Part shown: one piece after another, positions 19,563-28,587 of the stretch
How the letters are laid out: every line of letters begins with the position of its first letter
Position numbering within the stretch: the first letter of the stretch is position 1
Assembly: GCF_001641695.1 (NCBI RefSeq)
Contig: NZ_LSEF01000028.1
Coordinates: 176,164 to 218,261 of the forward strand
Direction of reading: 5' to 3'
Origin: Bradyrhizobium neotropicale
GTDB taxonomy: Bacteria > Pseudomonadota > Alphaproteobacteria > Rhizobiales > Xanthobacteraceae
Length of the DNA: 42,098 nt
The notes under the pieces: model-generated
What the model was told of the DNA's origin: nothing
Database searches by the model: none
The model's input: only the letters and a program-made list of their open reading frames with translations
Translations under genes and position numbers: made by a program

Positions 19563-20651
19563 ATGAAGCTCTCTCGCATCACCTTCCTGGTCACGCTGGT
19601 GCTGACCGCGCCTGCGGCCGCGCAGCTCCAGATCACCCCGCCGGCGGCGACCCCGAGTCCGCCGTCCGCAAAATCAAGCGAAAAACCCAAAGAAGCGCCA
19701 AAGACGAAGCCGCACACGATCACCAAGAAGAAGGACCCTGCGCCGGCGCCGAAACCTTCCGCCTCGCCGAGCCCGGCGCCCGCCGCCACTGTGATCCCCG
19801 CGCCGCCGGCCGACAATCCCAATGTCGACCTGGTGTTCGGCGCCTATCAGCGCGGCCAGTACAAAACTGCCTTCGACCTCGCCACCGCGCGTGCACAAGC
19901 CGGCGATCCCAAGGCGATGACCATGCTGGGCGAGCTCTATTCCAACGCGATGGGTATCAAGCGCGACTACGCCAAGGCCGCGGATTGGTATAAGCGCGCT
20001 TCGGATGCCGGCGACCGCGAGGCGATGTTCGCGCTGGCGATGCTGCGCATCGCCGGCCGCGGCGGCCCCGTCGACAAGGGCGAGGCGGTCAAGCTGATGG
20101 CGTCCTCCGCCAAGCTCGGCGAGCCGAAGGCCGCCTACAATCTCGCCCTGCTTTATCTGGACGGGCAGACCCTGCCGCAGGACGTCAGGCGCTCCGCCGA
20201 GTTGCTCCGCCAGGCGGCCGACGCCGGCCTGCCCGAGGCGCAATACGCGCTCGCGACCTTCTACAAGGAAGGCACCGGGGTGCCCAAGGATCCCGACAAG
20301 GCGGTGCGGCTCTTGCAGGCGGCCTCGCTCGCCGACAATGTCGATGCCGAGGTCGAATACGCCATCGCCATGTTCAACGGCACCGGCACGCCGAAGAACC
20401 AGCCGGCCGCTGTCGCGTTACTCCGCAAGGCGGCGCGCCAAAACAGCGCCATCGCGCAGAACCGGCTGGCCTGGGTGCTGATCAACGGCATGGGCGTGGC
20501 CGTAGACAAGGTCGAGGGGTTCAAATGGCACATCGTCGCCAAGACCGCCGGCAAGGGCGATCCGGAGCTCGACAAGCAACTGGCCGACCTGCCCGCCGAC
20601 GACCGGGCCAAGGCAGAGGCTGCCGCGAAGAAGTGGCTGGGGACCAAATGA
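19563..20651 (+). CDS. Secreted Sel1-repeat (TPR-like) protein
   Basis: A 362-residue protein with a clear signal peptide (MKLSRITFLVTLVLTAPAAA) and a Pro/Lys/Ala-rich low-complexity linker (about 25-80) before the repeats. From about residue 95 a series of Sel1-like helical repeats follows; examples are AMTMLGELYSNAMGIKRDYA, AAYNLALLYLDGQTLPQDV, AQYALATFYKEGTGVPKDP and AQNRLAWVLINGMGVAVDK. Such proteins are periplasmic scaffolds for protein-protein contact. It starts 10 bases after the ThiE-like gene and ends close before the monophosphatase gene, so a common transcript is likely. The partner is unknown. Confidence 0.88.
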   Translation: MKLSRITFLVTLVLTAPAAAQLQITPPAATPSPPSAKSSEKPKEAPKTKPHTITKKKDPAPAPKPSASPSPAPAATVIPAPPADNPNVDLVFGAYQRGQYKTAFDLATARAQAGDPKAMTMLGELYSNAMGIKRDYAKAADWYKRASDAGDREAMFALAMLRIAGRGGPVDKGEAVKLMASSAKLGEPKAAYNLALLYLDGQTLPQDVRRSAELLRQAADAGLPEAQYALATFYKEGTGVPKDPDKAVRLLQAASLADNVDAEVEYAIAMFNGTGTPKNQPAAVALLRKAARQNSAIAQNRLAWVLINGMGVAVDKVEGFKWHIVAKTAGKGDPELDKQLADLPADDRAKAEAAAKKWLGTK

Positions 20652-20736
20652 CTTGACGCAAAGGCCCTCGCAGGGCACCCAATCCCCTCAAATGGGCGCG
20701 GTTCCGCGCCACCTCCCCCGATCAAGACCAGAGCTC

Positions 20737-21522
20737 ATGCTGTATTCCGCAACTATCAATGTCATGGTCAAGGCGGCGCGCCGCGCCGGCCGCAGCCTCA
20801 AGCGCGATCTCGGCGAGATCGAGCATCTCCAGGTCTCGCTGAAGGGGCCGGCGAATTTCGTCTCGCTCGCCGACAAGCGCGCCGAAGAAATCCTCTACCA
20901 GGACCTCGCCAAGGCGCGGCCCGGCTATGGCTTCATCGGCGAGGAAGGCGGACAGCGCGAGGGCACCGACAAGAGCCACACCTGGATCGTCGATCCCCTG
21001 GACGGCACCACCAACTTCCTGCACGGCATCCCGCAATTCGCGATCTCGATCGGGCTCGCGCGCGAGGGCACGGTGATCGCGGGCGTGATCTACAATCCCG
21101 CCAATGACGAGCTCTATATCGCCGAGCGCGGCAAGGGCGCCTTCCTCAATGATCAGCGCCTGCGGGTGGCCGGCCGCCGCCAGCTCAACGAATGCGTGGT
21201 GGCCTGCGGCCTGCCCCATATCGGCCGCGGCGATCATGAGGAATTCCGCCGCGAGATGACCGCGATCCAGGACCGTGTTGCAGGGCTCCGTCGTTTCGGC
21301 GCCGCCTCGCTCGACCTCGCTTTCGTCGCCGCCGGCCGCCTCGATGGCTACTGGGAGCGCAACCTGCAACCCTGGGACATCGCCGCCGGCCAGATCATGG
21401 TGAAGGAAGCAGGCGGCACCGTCAGCGACATCGATACGCCAGGCGATGCGCTGGTCACGGGCGACGTCGTCTGCGGCAACGAGTTCGTGCACGGCGAGCT
21501 GGTGAAGATCCTGCGGAAGTAG
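20737..21522 (+). CDS. Inositol monophosphatase family protein (SuhB-like)
   Basis: A 262-residue Mg-dependent, Li-sensitive phosphatase family member. Metal and catalytic motifs are intact: GEEGG (Glu69/Glu70), DPLDGTTNF (Asp86 to Phe94) and PWDIAAG (Asp214). Substrates in the family range from myo-inositol-1-phosphate to other sugar phosphates. The ATG at 20737 (MLYSATINVMVKAAR) matches the alphaproteobacterial SuhB N-terminus; an ATG at 20653 would add a low-complexity extension and is less likely. The 3' end, encoding CGNEFVHGELVKILRK, has a degraded copy about 100 bases downstream. Confidence 0.93.
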   Translation: MLYSATINVMVKAARRAGRSLKRDLGEIEHLQVSLKGPANFVSLADKRAEEILYQDLAKARPGYGFIGEEGGQREGTDKSHTWIVDPLDGTTNFLHGIPQFAISIGLAREGTVIAGVIYNPANDELYIAERGKGAFLNDQRLRVAGRRQLNECVVACGLPHIGRGDHEEFRREMTAIQDRVAGLRRFGAASLDLAFVAAGRLDGYWERNLQPWDIAAGQIMVKEAGGTVSDIDTPGDALVTGDVVCGNEFVHGELVKILRK

Positions 21523-21616
21523 AAGGCGCGCTGCAAAGACGATGTGCTGACTGCGCTCAGATGACGGGCGCGGCACGTTTCAACGTCGTCACAGGCCAGT
21601 CGGTCCTCCGTTGACG

Positions 21617-21682
21617 GACAGCGTCGCGCGCGGCAATGAATTCGTGCACGTAGATCTGTTGACGATCTTGAAGCCGAGATAG
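21617..21682 (+). pseudogene. Vestige of a duplicated inositol monophosphatase 3' end
   Basis: Translated in frame, this piece reads DSVARGNEFVHVDLLTILKPR then stop, clearly related to DVVCGNEFVHGELVKILRK and stop at the end of the upstream gene. The DNA is also similar (both contain ttcgtgcacg and an atc-ct block before the stop). Weaker similarity may extend to about 21600. It is best explained as the remnant of a tandem duplication, or of recombination that left the tail of a former paralogue behind; no start or complete domain remains. Confidence 0.7.
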
Positions 21683-21688
21683 CAGCGA

Positions 21689-22271
21689 ATGATGCGCACG
21701 GCCGCTGTTGTCGCCGCAGCAGTTTGGTCCACGATGGCGCTTGCGCTTTTCCTCTGGCGCATCGAACCCCTGCTGCCCGCGCGCGGCGGAACCTCCTGCT
21801 TTGCCGCGAACTACAGCCCTGCCCGCCCCATCGACCTGTCCTCGCCCCGCGGCGACCAGCGCAGCACCGGCGAGGTAAGCGCGGCGCGGCTGCAGATTCA
21901 TTTCCCGCCCGACGAACATCCCTTCCGCAGCGGCTCTCCGGGCCTCGACTACGATTGGCGCTATGTGCTGAGGCTCGAGACCAGGCTCGCCAACGGTGAG
22001 CTGCTGACCAGCAAAGCAATCTGCAATCGGAACGACACTTTTCGGCGACCGCATCATGCCGGCGCTGTTCTGCGACCTCGACTGCGACGGCGGCACCATC
22101 ACCCTCTGGCGCAAGATCGGACGAGACGGGCTGTCGGCGCGATTCGAGGCCGGCGAGCGCTTGAGGACCGGCGGCAGCTGCGGTCAGGGCCTGCCGCTCT
22201 ATATCGGAGCGGACCAGGAGGCGCGGAGCCTGCCGGTAGAGGCCTTGCCGCAGCAAACATGTGCCGAGTGA
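21689..22271 (+). pseudogene. Frameshifted exported hypothetical protein
   Basis: Two overlapping frames join into one protein if a single extra T in the run at 22037-22041 is skipped: the first frame reads to CNRNDT and the second resumes FGDRIMPALFCDLDCDGG. The joined product would be about 194 residues, with an N-terminal hydrophobic helix (AAVVAAAVWSTMALALFLW), a segment with a basic-acidic pattern, and Cys pairs (CDLDCDGG, CGQG, CAE) that would suit disulfides in the periplasm. I do not recognise the family. A sequencing or assembly error in the T-run is as likely as true inactivation. It lies between the monophosphatase vestige and a palindromic repeat. Confidence 0.65.
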
Positions 22272-22292
22272 GCGCCATTCTCCCTCCGCATC

Positions 22293-22396
22293 GTCATTCC
22301 GGGACGCGCCTCTTGGCGCGGGCCCGGAATCCATTCTTCCGCATCGACGGTGGCACCATGGATTCCGGGTTCGCGCTTCGCGCGCCCCGGAATGAC
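22293..22396. repeat. Palindromic repeat, 'cccggaatcca' class
   Basis: GTCATTCCGGGACGCGCC and GGCGCGGGCCCGGAATCCAT on the left are mirrored by ATGGATTCCGGG and GCGCGCCCCGGAATGAC on the right. Same family as 17633-17728 and 34980-35123. It separates the frameshifted gene from the convergent efflux pump operon. Confidence 0.82.
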
Positions 22397-22404
22397 GGAG
22401 TGAG

Positions 22405-25400
22405 TTACGTCGACCTCACCGGCGCCGGCGGCCCGTACGCCTCGGCTTCCGCCTTCGCCACCTTCTCCCGATCCCCCGCCAGCACGCGCTGCACGGAGAC
22501 GAAGAACACCGGCACCATCAGAAGCGCGAGGATGACGACCGCGATCATGCCGCCCATCACCACGGTGCCGAGCGATTGCTGGCTGGCGCCGCCGGCGCCG
22601 TGCGCGATCGCCATCGGCAGCACGCCGCAGATGAAGGCAAGGCCCGTCATCAGGATCGGGCGGAAGCGCAGGCGACAGGCCTCGATGGTGGCGTCCAGCA
22701 GCGGCTTGCCCTCTTTCCGCAGGTCCTTGGCGAACTCGATGATCAGGATCGCGTCCTTGGCGGCAAGACCGATGATGGTGATGAGGCCAACCGTGAAATA
22801 GACGTCGTTGGGCAGGCCGCGCAGCATCGCCGCGATCACCGCGCCGGTGACGCCGAGCGGCACGGTGAGCAGCACCGCGAGCGGAATGGTCCAGCTCTCG
22901 TAGAGCGCGGCGAGACACAGGAACACCACGAACACCGACAGCCCGAGCAGGAACGGCGCCTGCGAACCCGAAAGCTTCTCCTGCAGTGACTGTCCGGTCC
23001 ATTCATAGCCGAAGCCGCGCGGCAACCGGCCCGCAAGCTTCTCCATCTCGGCGATCGCATCGCCCGAGGTGAAGCCGGGCTTGGCTTCGCCCGAGATGCG
23101 CACCGCCGGATAGTAGTTGAAGCCGGCGATCTGCGTCGGTCCGCGCGCCCATTCGATCGTCGCGAAGGACGAGAATGGCACGAGCTGGCCGCGGCTGTTC
23201 TTGACGTTGTAGTTGAGGATGTCCTCGGTCTTCATGCGATCGCGGCTATCCGCCTGCACCACGACGCGCTGCATGCGGCCGCGGTTCGGGAAGTCGTTGA
23301 TGTAGTTCGAGCCGAGATTGGTCGAGATCGTGTTGTTGATGTCCTCGAACGTGACGCCGAAGGCGCCGGCCTTCTCGCGGTCGATCACGAGATTGACCAC
23401 GCCCGCTTCGGGCAGGCCCTCGATATAGACCTTCTGCAGCACGGGGCTGGCATTGGCCTCCGTGATCAGCTGGTCCGCGGCGCGCATCAGGGCCGTATAA
23501 CCTTTCTGGCCGCGGTCCTGCAGGCGGAACGAGAAGCCTGAGGAGTTGCCGAGATTGTCGATCGGCGGCGGCTGCAGCGCTGAGATTTTTGCATCGCGGA
23601 TCGAGGACAGGTCGCGGTTGATGTCGGCGACGATCGCCGCGGCGGAATCCTTCGGCCCGCGCTCCGACCAGTCTTTCAGCGTAATGAAGGCCTGCGCGGT
23701 GTTCATGCCCTGGCCGGAGAAGCTGAAGCCGGTGAGGAAGGTGACATCCTTCACGCCCGGTCGTTCGGCGAGATATTTCTCGACCTTCTCGATCACGGCC
23801 TCGGTGCGGGGATAGGACGAATCCGACGGCGTCTGCACGTCTGTGGTGACGAAGCCCTGGTCGTCGACCGGCAGGAAGCCACCGGGCAGGTTGATGAAGG
23901 CCCAGGACAGGCCAACCAGGAGCGCCGCATAGACCAGCATCAGGCGGCCGGTGCGCTTGATCGAGAAGGCGACAGTGCGGGAATAGCCCTCCTTGCCGCC
24001 TTCGAGCATGCGGTTGAACCAGCCGAACACGCCCCTCCTGGCGTGGCCGTGGCCGGCCGCGACGGGCTTGAGCAGCGTCGCGCACAGCGCCGGCGTCAGC
24101 GACAGCGCAAGGAAGGCGGAGAAGCCGATCGCGGCGACCATGGTGACGGAGAACTGGCGGTAGATGATGCCGACCGAGCCGGGGAAGAACGCCATCGGCA
24201 CGAACACCGCCATCAAGACCAGCGTGATGCCGATGATGGCGCCGGTGATCTGCGACATCGCCTTGCGTGTCGCCTCCTTTGGCGGCAGGCCTTCCTCCGC
24301 CATGATGCGCTCGACGTTCTCGACCACGACGATGGCGTCGTCGACGAGGATGCCGACCGCGAGCACCATGCCGAACATCGAGAGCATGTTGATGGAGTAG
24401 CCGGCGAGCAGCAGCGTGGTACAGGCGCCCAGCAGCGCCACCGGCACCACGATGGTCGGAATGATAGTGTAGCGGATGTTCTGCAAAAACAGGAACATCA
24501 CCACGAACACCAGCACCACCGCTTCGACCAGCGTCGACAGCACCTTCTTGATCGAGGCCTCGACAACAGGGGTGATGTTGTAGGGGATCTCGTAGGAGAT
24601 GTTGGCCGGGAAGAAGCGCGACAGCTCCTTCATCTTCTCTTCGACCGCGCTCGCGGTCGCGAGCGCGTTGCCGGTCGGCGACAACAGCACCGAAAGGCCC
24701 GCGGTCGGCTTGCCGTTGAGCCGCGTGTTGAACTGATAGCTGAGGCCGCCGACCTCGATGCGTGCGACATCGCGCAGCCGCACGGTCGAACCATCAGGGT
24801 TGGCGCGCAGGATGATGGCGCCGAATTCGTCCGGCGAGGACAGCTGGCCCTTGACCAGCACCAGCGAGGAGGTGCGCTGGTTCGCGGTCGACGGCTCGGC
24901 GCCGATGCTGCCCGAGGCGACCTGCGCATTCTGCGCCGCGATCGCCTTGTTGACGTCGTCGGCGGTCAGTCCATAGCCGACGAGCTTGGCCGGATCGACC
25001 CAGACGCGAAGCGAGCGCTCGGTCGAATAGAGCGTGGCGCGGCCGACGCCGGGGATGCGGCGGATCTCGCCGAGCACGTTGCGGATCATGAAGTCGCCGA
25101 GGCCGACCTCATCCAGGCTGCCGTCGGTCGAGTTCAGCGTGATGATCTGCAGCACCGCGCTCGATGCTTCCTCGATCAGAATGCCCTGCTGGATCACCGC
25201 GCGCGGCAGGCGCGCCTCGACGCGCTTGATGCGGTTCTGCACCTCAACCGAGGCCGCGCTCGTATCGGTCCCCGGCACGAAATTGGCGATGATCTCGACC
25301 TGGCCGAGCGAGTCGCTGGTCGATTCGAAATTGAGGATGCCGGAGGCGCCGTTGAGTTCCTCCTCGATCAGCCGCGTGACGCTGTTGTAGAGGTTTTCCG

Positions 25401-25560
25401 GCGAGGCGCCGGGATAGCTGGTCGAGATCGAGATCGAGGGCGGCGCGATGATCGGATATTGCGCGATCGGCAATAGCGGGATCGCGATCGCGCCGATCAA
25501 GCAGATGAAAAGCGCGACGACCCAGGCGAAGATCGGCCGGTCGATGAAGAAGCTCGGCAT
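22405..25560 (-). CDS. RND efflux transporter, inner-membrane pump (AcrB/HAE1 family)
   Basis: A 1051-residue proton-driven multidrug pump. The N-terminus MPSFFIDRPIFAWVVAL is the HAE1 hallmark. The proton relay is intact: Asp407/Asp408 in GILVDDAIVVVENV and the Lys in AAKDAILIIEFAKDL of the second membrane half. Two large periplasmic loops follow membrane helices 1 and 7, as in AcrB, and total length matches (about 1040-1050). It trimerises and works with the adaptor encoded immediately upstream on the same strand and with an outer-membrane TolC-like channel, which is not in the window. Substrates cannot be deduced. A repeat element separates it from the adaptor gene. Confidence 0.96.
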   Translation of the reverse strand: MPSFFIDRPIFAWVVALFICLIGAIAIPLLPIAQYPIIAPPSISISTSYPGASPENLYNSVTRLIEEELNGASGILNFESTSDSLGQVEIIANFVPGTDTSAASVEVQNRIKRVEARLPRAVIQQGILIEEASSAVLQIITLNSTDGSLDEVGLGDFMIRNVLGEIRRIPGVGRATLYSTERSLRVWVDPAKLVGYGLTADDVNKAIAAQNAQVASGSIGAEPSTANQRTSSLVLVKGQLSSPDEFGAIILRANPDGSTVRLRDVARIEVGGLSYQFNTRLNGKPTAGLSVLLSPTGNALATASAVEEKMKELSRFFPANISYEIPYNITPVVEASIKKVLSTLVEAVVLVFVVMFLFLQNIRYTIIPTIVVPVALLGACTTLLLAGYSINMLSMFGMVLAVGILVDDAIVVVENVERIMAEEGLPPKEATRKAMSQITGAIIGITLVLMAVFVPMAFFPGSVGIIYRQFSVTMVAAIGFSAFLALSLTPALCATLLKPVAAGHGHARRGVFGWFNRMLEGGKEGYSRTVAFSIKRTGRLMLVYAALLVGLSWAFINLPGGFLPVDDQGFVTTDVQTPSDSSYPRTEAVIEKVEKYLAERPGVKDVTFLTGFSFSGQGMNTAQAFITLKDWSERGPKDSAAAIVADINRDLSSIRDAKISALQPPPIDNLGNSSGFSFRLQDRGQKGYTALMRAADQLITEANASPVLQKVYIEGLPEAGVVNLVIDREKAGAFGVTFEDINNTISTNLGSNYINDFPNRGRMQRVVVQADSRDRMKTEDILNYNVKNSRGQLVPFSSFATIEWARGPTQIAGFNYYPAVRISGEAKPGFTSGDAIAEMEKLAGRLPRGFGYEWTGQSLQEKLSGSQAPFLLGLSVFVVFLCLAALYESWTIPLAVLLTVPLGVTGAVIAAMLRGLPNDVYFTVGLITIIGLAAKDAILIIEFAKDLRKEGKPLLDATIEACRLRFRPILMTGLAFICGVLPMAIAHGAGGASQQSLGTVVMGGMIAVVILALLMVPVFFVSVQRVLAGDREKVAKAEAEAYGPPAPVRST

Positions 25561-25590
25561 TTGCCGCTTTACCCTCGTTGTTTCATTAGT

Positions 25591-25700
25591 CCCTCATGGT
25601 TAGGAGCGCGGAACGCGCGTCTCGAACCATGAAGGCCCGGCTCTCTTCCGGGGGGCCATCCCTCGAGACGCCCGCTTCCAGCGGGCTCCTCGGGATGAGG
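25591..25700. repeat. Palindromic repeat, 'cctcatggt...ggatgagg' class
   Basis: The left arm CCCTCATGGTTAGGAGCGCG and GCGTCTCGAACCATGAAGGC is inverted in the right arm (GGCCATCCCTCGAGACGCCC and GGGCTCCTCGGGATGAGG). A recurrent Bradyrhizobium element, different in sequence from the other classes here. It sits inside the pump operon, between the adaptor and transporter genes, where its RNA hairpin could modulate the ratio of the two products. Confidence 0.75.
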
Positions 25701-25727
25701 ACCAAAGACCCTGGCGACGCTTTCGCG

Positions 25728-26921
25728 TTATCGCGTGACCTGCTGAGCATGCCGGTTGTCCGCGGTCGCATCCGCTTCGGACCAGGATTGCGGCTTGACC
25801 TTGTCGCCGGCCGCGAACTTCTGGAAGCCTTCGACCACGACCCTGTCGCCGGCCTTCAGGCCATCGGTGACGAACCAGACGCCGTCCTGAACCGAGCCGG
25901 TGCGCACCGGTTGCACCGCGATGCGGTTGTCATCCTTGACGACGAACACCTCGCTGCCGCCGCCGCCATTGCGCTGGATCGCCTGCTGCGGCACCGCGAT
26001 CGCATCGGAATCGAGACCCTGGTCGATGCGCACGCGGACATACATGCCTGGCAGCAGCTCGTGCTTTGGATTGTGGAACTCGCCGCGCAAGGTCACCTGG
26101 CCGGTATGGGCGTCGACCTTGGCGTCGGAGAACAAGAGCTTGCCGTCGAGCGAATAGATGGTGTTGTCGTCGAGCACGAGGCGCACCTTGGCGGCATCGG
26201 CGGCGATGCGTTCGAGGTCGCCGCTCTCGAAGGCGCGGCGGAGCTGGTTGAGCTCGGTCACCGACTGGGTGAAGTCGGCATAGATCGGATCCAGCTGCTG
26301 GATGGTCGCGAGATTGGTTTCGTTCTGGACCGCGAGCGCGCCCTCGCTGACCAGTGCCGCGCCGACCACGCCGTCGATCGGCGCGCGCACGGTGGCGTAG
26401 TCGAGATTGAGCTTTGCGCGCGCGAGCTCGGCCTTGCGTCCCTCGACCTCGGCGTGGGCCTGACGTTCGGCTGCGATCGACTTCTCGTTCTCGGCTTCGG
26501 GCGCCGCGCGCTGGCTGGTGAGCGTGGCGATGCGGCGCGCCTGCTGCTGCGCCTGCATCAGCGCGGCCTCGGCCTTGGCGAGCGCCGCCTCGTTGGCCAT
26601 CACCTCGACCTCGAAGGGGCGCGGATCGATACGGTAGAGCGGATCACCCGCCTTCACCTCGCTGCCCTGGCGGAACAGGCGCTCGACCACGATGCCGGAG
26701 ACCCGGGGACGCACCTCGGCGACGCGCGTCGGCGCGATACGGCCGGGGAGCTCGCGCACCACGGCACGCGCCTGCGGCTTGACGACGACGATGCTCACAT
26801 CAGGATCGACGGGTGGGGCGGCGGAGACGGCCGAACTGGATTGATCGCAGCCCGCAAGCAGCGACGCAAAGGCCGCGAGCATCATTGCAACGCATGCCGA
26901 TCGCGCTCGAAGTCCTGACAT
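25728..26921 (-). CDS. RND efflux periplasmic adaptor lipoprotein (AcrA/MFP family)
   Basis: A 397-residue membrane fusion protein linking the pump to an outer-membrane channel. The ATG at 26921 gives a lipoprotein signal with lipobox LLAGC, so it is probably lipid-anchored. Domains in order: lipoyl half-motif (GRIAPTRVAEVRPRVSGIV), helical hairpin rich in Ala/Gln/Glu (about 95-170), second lipoyl half (VRAPIDGVVGAALVSEGAL), beta-barrel and membrane-proximal domains to GDRVVVEGFQKFAAGDKVKP. A GTG 45 bases upstream is possible but lengthens the signal peptide. The 231 bases upstream contain no recognisable regulator gene, so any TetR-type repressor would be encoded elsewhere. Confidence 0.94.
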   Translation of the reverse strand: MSGLRARSACVAMMLAAFASLLAGCDQSSSAVSAAPPVDPDVSIVVVKPQARAVVRELPGRIAPTRVAEVRPRVSGIVVERLFRQGSEVKAGDPLYRIDPRPFEVEVMANEAALAKAEAALMQAQQQARRIATLTSQRAAPEAENEKSIAAERQAHAEVEGRKAELARAKLNLDYATVRAPIDGVVGAALVSEGALAVQNETNLATIQQLDPIYADFTQSVTELNQLRRAFESGDLERIAADAAKVRLVLDDNTIYSLDGKLLFSDAKVDAHTGQVTLRGEFHNPKHELLPGMYVRVRIDQGLDSDAIAVPQQAIQRNGGGGSEVFVVKDDNRIAVQPVRTGSVQDGVWFVTDGLKAGDRVVVEGFQKFAAGDKVKPQSWSEADATADNRHAQQVTR

Positions 26922-27152
26922 GGAGAGAAGTGCCCCGATTGTTGAAACCAAAATCACGCTCCGCACGAGCCTGTTCCGGGCAACTCCGTGCGGTTGATGC
27001 CGTCAAAATAGAATGGACCTGCTGCGACGCAACGCATTGCGCGGGCGGCTCAATGTCACACGACCTTATCGTGCTGAGTTCAGGCCGCTTTTCTGGATTC
27101 ACCGGATTGTGAGTCAGGTTCCATCACCGCGTGCTGCGACAGAACATCGCAA

Positions 27153-28169
27153 TCATTCGGCGCCCTTCATCCGATAGCGGCTGACGCCCCATTCGGTTCC
27201 GTCGGCATAACCGAACAGGCCTGCAATCGCGAGGAGGAACCAGCGCCAGCGCCGCATCCACAAGTAAGTCTCGTCGCCATAGACTTTGCGCAAGGTCACC
27301 TCGACGGCCTCACGACGCGCATCGAAATTGGCGAGCCAGTCATTGGCGGTGCGCTGATAATGCGTTCCGCTCCAGCACCACTCCTTCTCGATCGCGAAGA
27401 TATCGTCGTACTGCCGGATCAGATGATGGCTCGGCATGATCCCGTCAGTGAAGAGCTGCGCGATCCAGTCCTCGCGTTTGGTCCGATCGAGCAGATGGGA
27501 GCCGGAGCGATGGGTGACGATGTGCATGAAGAAGCGCCCCTCGGGCGTCAGCCACGAACGCAGGCGCGTCATCAGCTTGCGCCAGTTCATCATGTGCTCG
27601 AACATCTCGACCGAAACGATGCGGTCGAACTGGCCTTCGGGCGCGAACACGTTCATGTCGGCGGTGACGACGCGCAGGTTGGGCAAGCCGCGCAGCCGTG
27701 CCTCCTCCTCGACATAGGCGCGCTGCGACAGCGAGTTCGACACCGCCGTGACCCTGGCATGCGGGAACTGCCGCGCCATCCAGAGTGACAGCGAGCCCCA
27801 GCCGCAGCCGAGTTCGAGGATCGCCTGCCCGTCGGCAAGACCGGCATGCTCGACGGTCTGGCGCAGTGCCTCCTCCTCCGCCTCCTGTAAGGTGGTCGCG
27901 TCGGTCTTGTAGAAGCAGGAGGAATATTTGCGGTTGGGGCCGAGCACCTCTGCGAAGAACGCCGAAGGCGTCTGATAGTGCTCGACGTCGGCATGCTCGG
28001 CGATCGGCCGCAGCATCATCCGCCCTGCGAAGGCGGCATCGTCGGCCGCGTCGTGCCAGGCGAGGCGGGTGGCCGTGCGCGAGCACAGGCGCTGGATCGC
28101 GGCGCGGATCACGAGGTCCGGCAAGGGCACGCGTTCGGCAGTCCCGATGATCGTGGAAGCGACGCTCAT
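27153..28169 (-). CDS. Cyclopropane-fatty-acid-synthase-like SAM methyltransferase
   Basis: A 338-residue class I methyltransferase of the CFA synthase family. SAM motif I is ILELGCGWGSLSLW (about 117-130), preceded by the family block KYSSCFYKTDATTLQEAEEE and followed by MFEHMMNWRKLM and GRFFMHIVTHRSGSHL. It lacks part of the N-terminal lipid-binding region of true Cfa (382 residues in E. coli), and relatives are often found with DUF1295 genes in operons thought to act on lipids or fatty acids. Its start overlaps the stop of the DUF1295 remnant by 4 bases (28166-28169). The frame is open further upstream but that extension is the out-of-frame reading of DUF1295 DNA. The exact substrate is not established. 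Confidence 0.88.
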   Translation of the reverse strand: MSVASTIIGTAERVPLPDLVIRAAIQRLCSRTATRLAWHDAADDAAFAGRMMLRPIAEHADVEHYQTPSAFFAEVLGPNRKYSSCFYKTDATTLQEAEEEALRQTVEHAGLADGQAILELGCGWGSLSLWMARQFPHARVTAVSNSLSQRAYVEEEARLRGLPNLRVVTADMNVFAPEGQFDRIVSVEMFEHMMNWRKLMTRLRSWLTPEGRFFMHIVTHRSGSHLLDRTKREDWIAQLFTDGIMPSHHLIRQYDDIFAIEKEWCWSGTHYQRTANDWLANFDARREAVEVTLRKVYGDETYLWMRRWRWFLLAIAGLFGYADGTEWGVSRYRMKGAE

Positions 28170-28414
28170 GCGGCCGGTCCCTCTCCGGGGCGTAGGGGAA
28201 AGAACATGCTGGTTCGGGCGTTGCGGACCCATTCCGGGGCAAGGGCGGCATGGCGGGGTTCGGCGCTGCCCGCGCCGATCAGGCCGACGGCCAGGGTCCA
28301 GATGGTGTCGACCCAGCCGGAATTGCCGGTGCACTGCTGCAAAGCCGAGGCAAATGCCATCAGGACCGCGAGCGAGAGCGCGATGACGGCCAATCCCCCA
28401 GGACACGTCGCCAT
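28166..28414 (-). pseudogene. Internally deleted DUF1295 (steroid-5-alpha-reductase-like) gene remnant
   Basis: An 82-residue frame whose first half (hydrophobic helix ending ALQQCTGNSGWVDTIWTLAV and GLIGAGSA) matches the conserved N-terminus of DUF1295 membrane proteins, which are normally about 260 residues. After residue 50 it jumps to a hydrophilic tail, WVRNARTSMFFPLRPG, resembling the family's extreme C-terminus. The middle, with most membrane helices, is missing in frame. A start (28414), ATGA coupling to the methyltransferase and an open frame are kept, so it may still be translated, perhaps only to couple translation. The deletion is inferred from recalled family layout. It is divergent from the MotA-like gene 173 bases away. 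Confidence 0.7.
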
Positions 28415-28587
28415 GCAAAAAAATCCGACCCAAGCCTGTGGAATGCCGAAGTTTTGCAGAATACGCCGCTATCAAAGCGCGATTTCAGCTTTGGGTTCCG
28501 CGGCCCCTTCGCGAATTCGGCGCATCGGGCGCTTTTTTTGGGCCTGCGGTGTGCCATAGTGCGGATGCACGCAAGCTTACGTAACGG

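Noticed and set aside
24043..25476. A 477-codon frame on the plus strand opposite the RND pump gene
   Set aside because: The product is a repetitive HRD/RHR-rich string with no motif, the mirror of GC-biased acrB codons.
28170..28475. An N-terminal extension of the methyltransferase of about 100 residues
   Set aside because: The extension is an out-of-frame reading of the DUF1295 remnant and has Pro/Arg/Gly-rich content; the ATG at 28169 matches the family start and the ATGA overlap.
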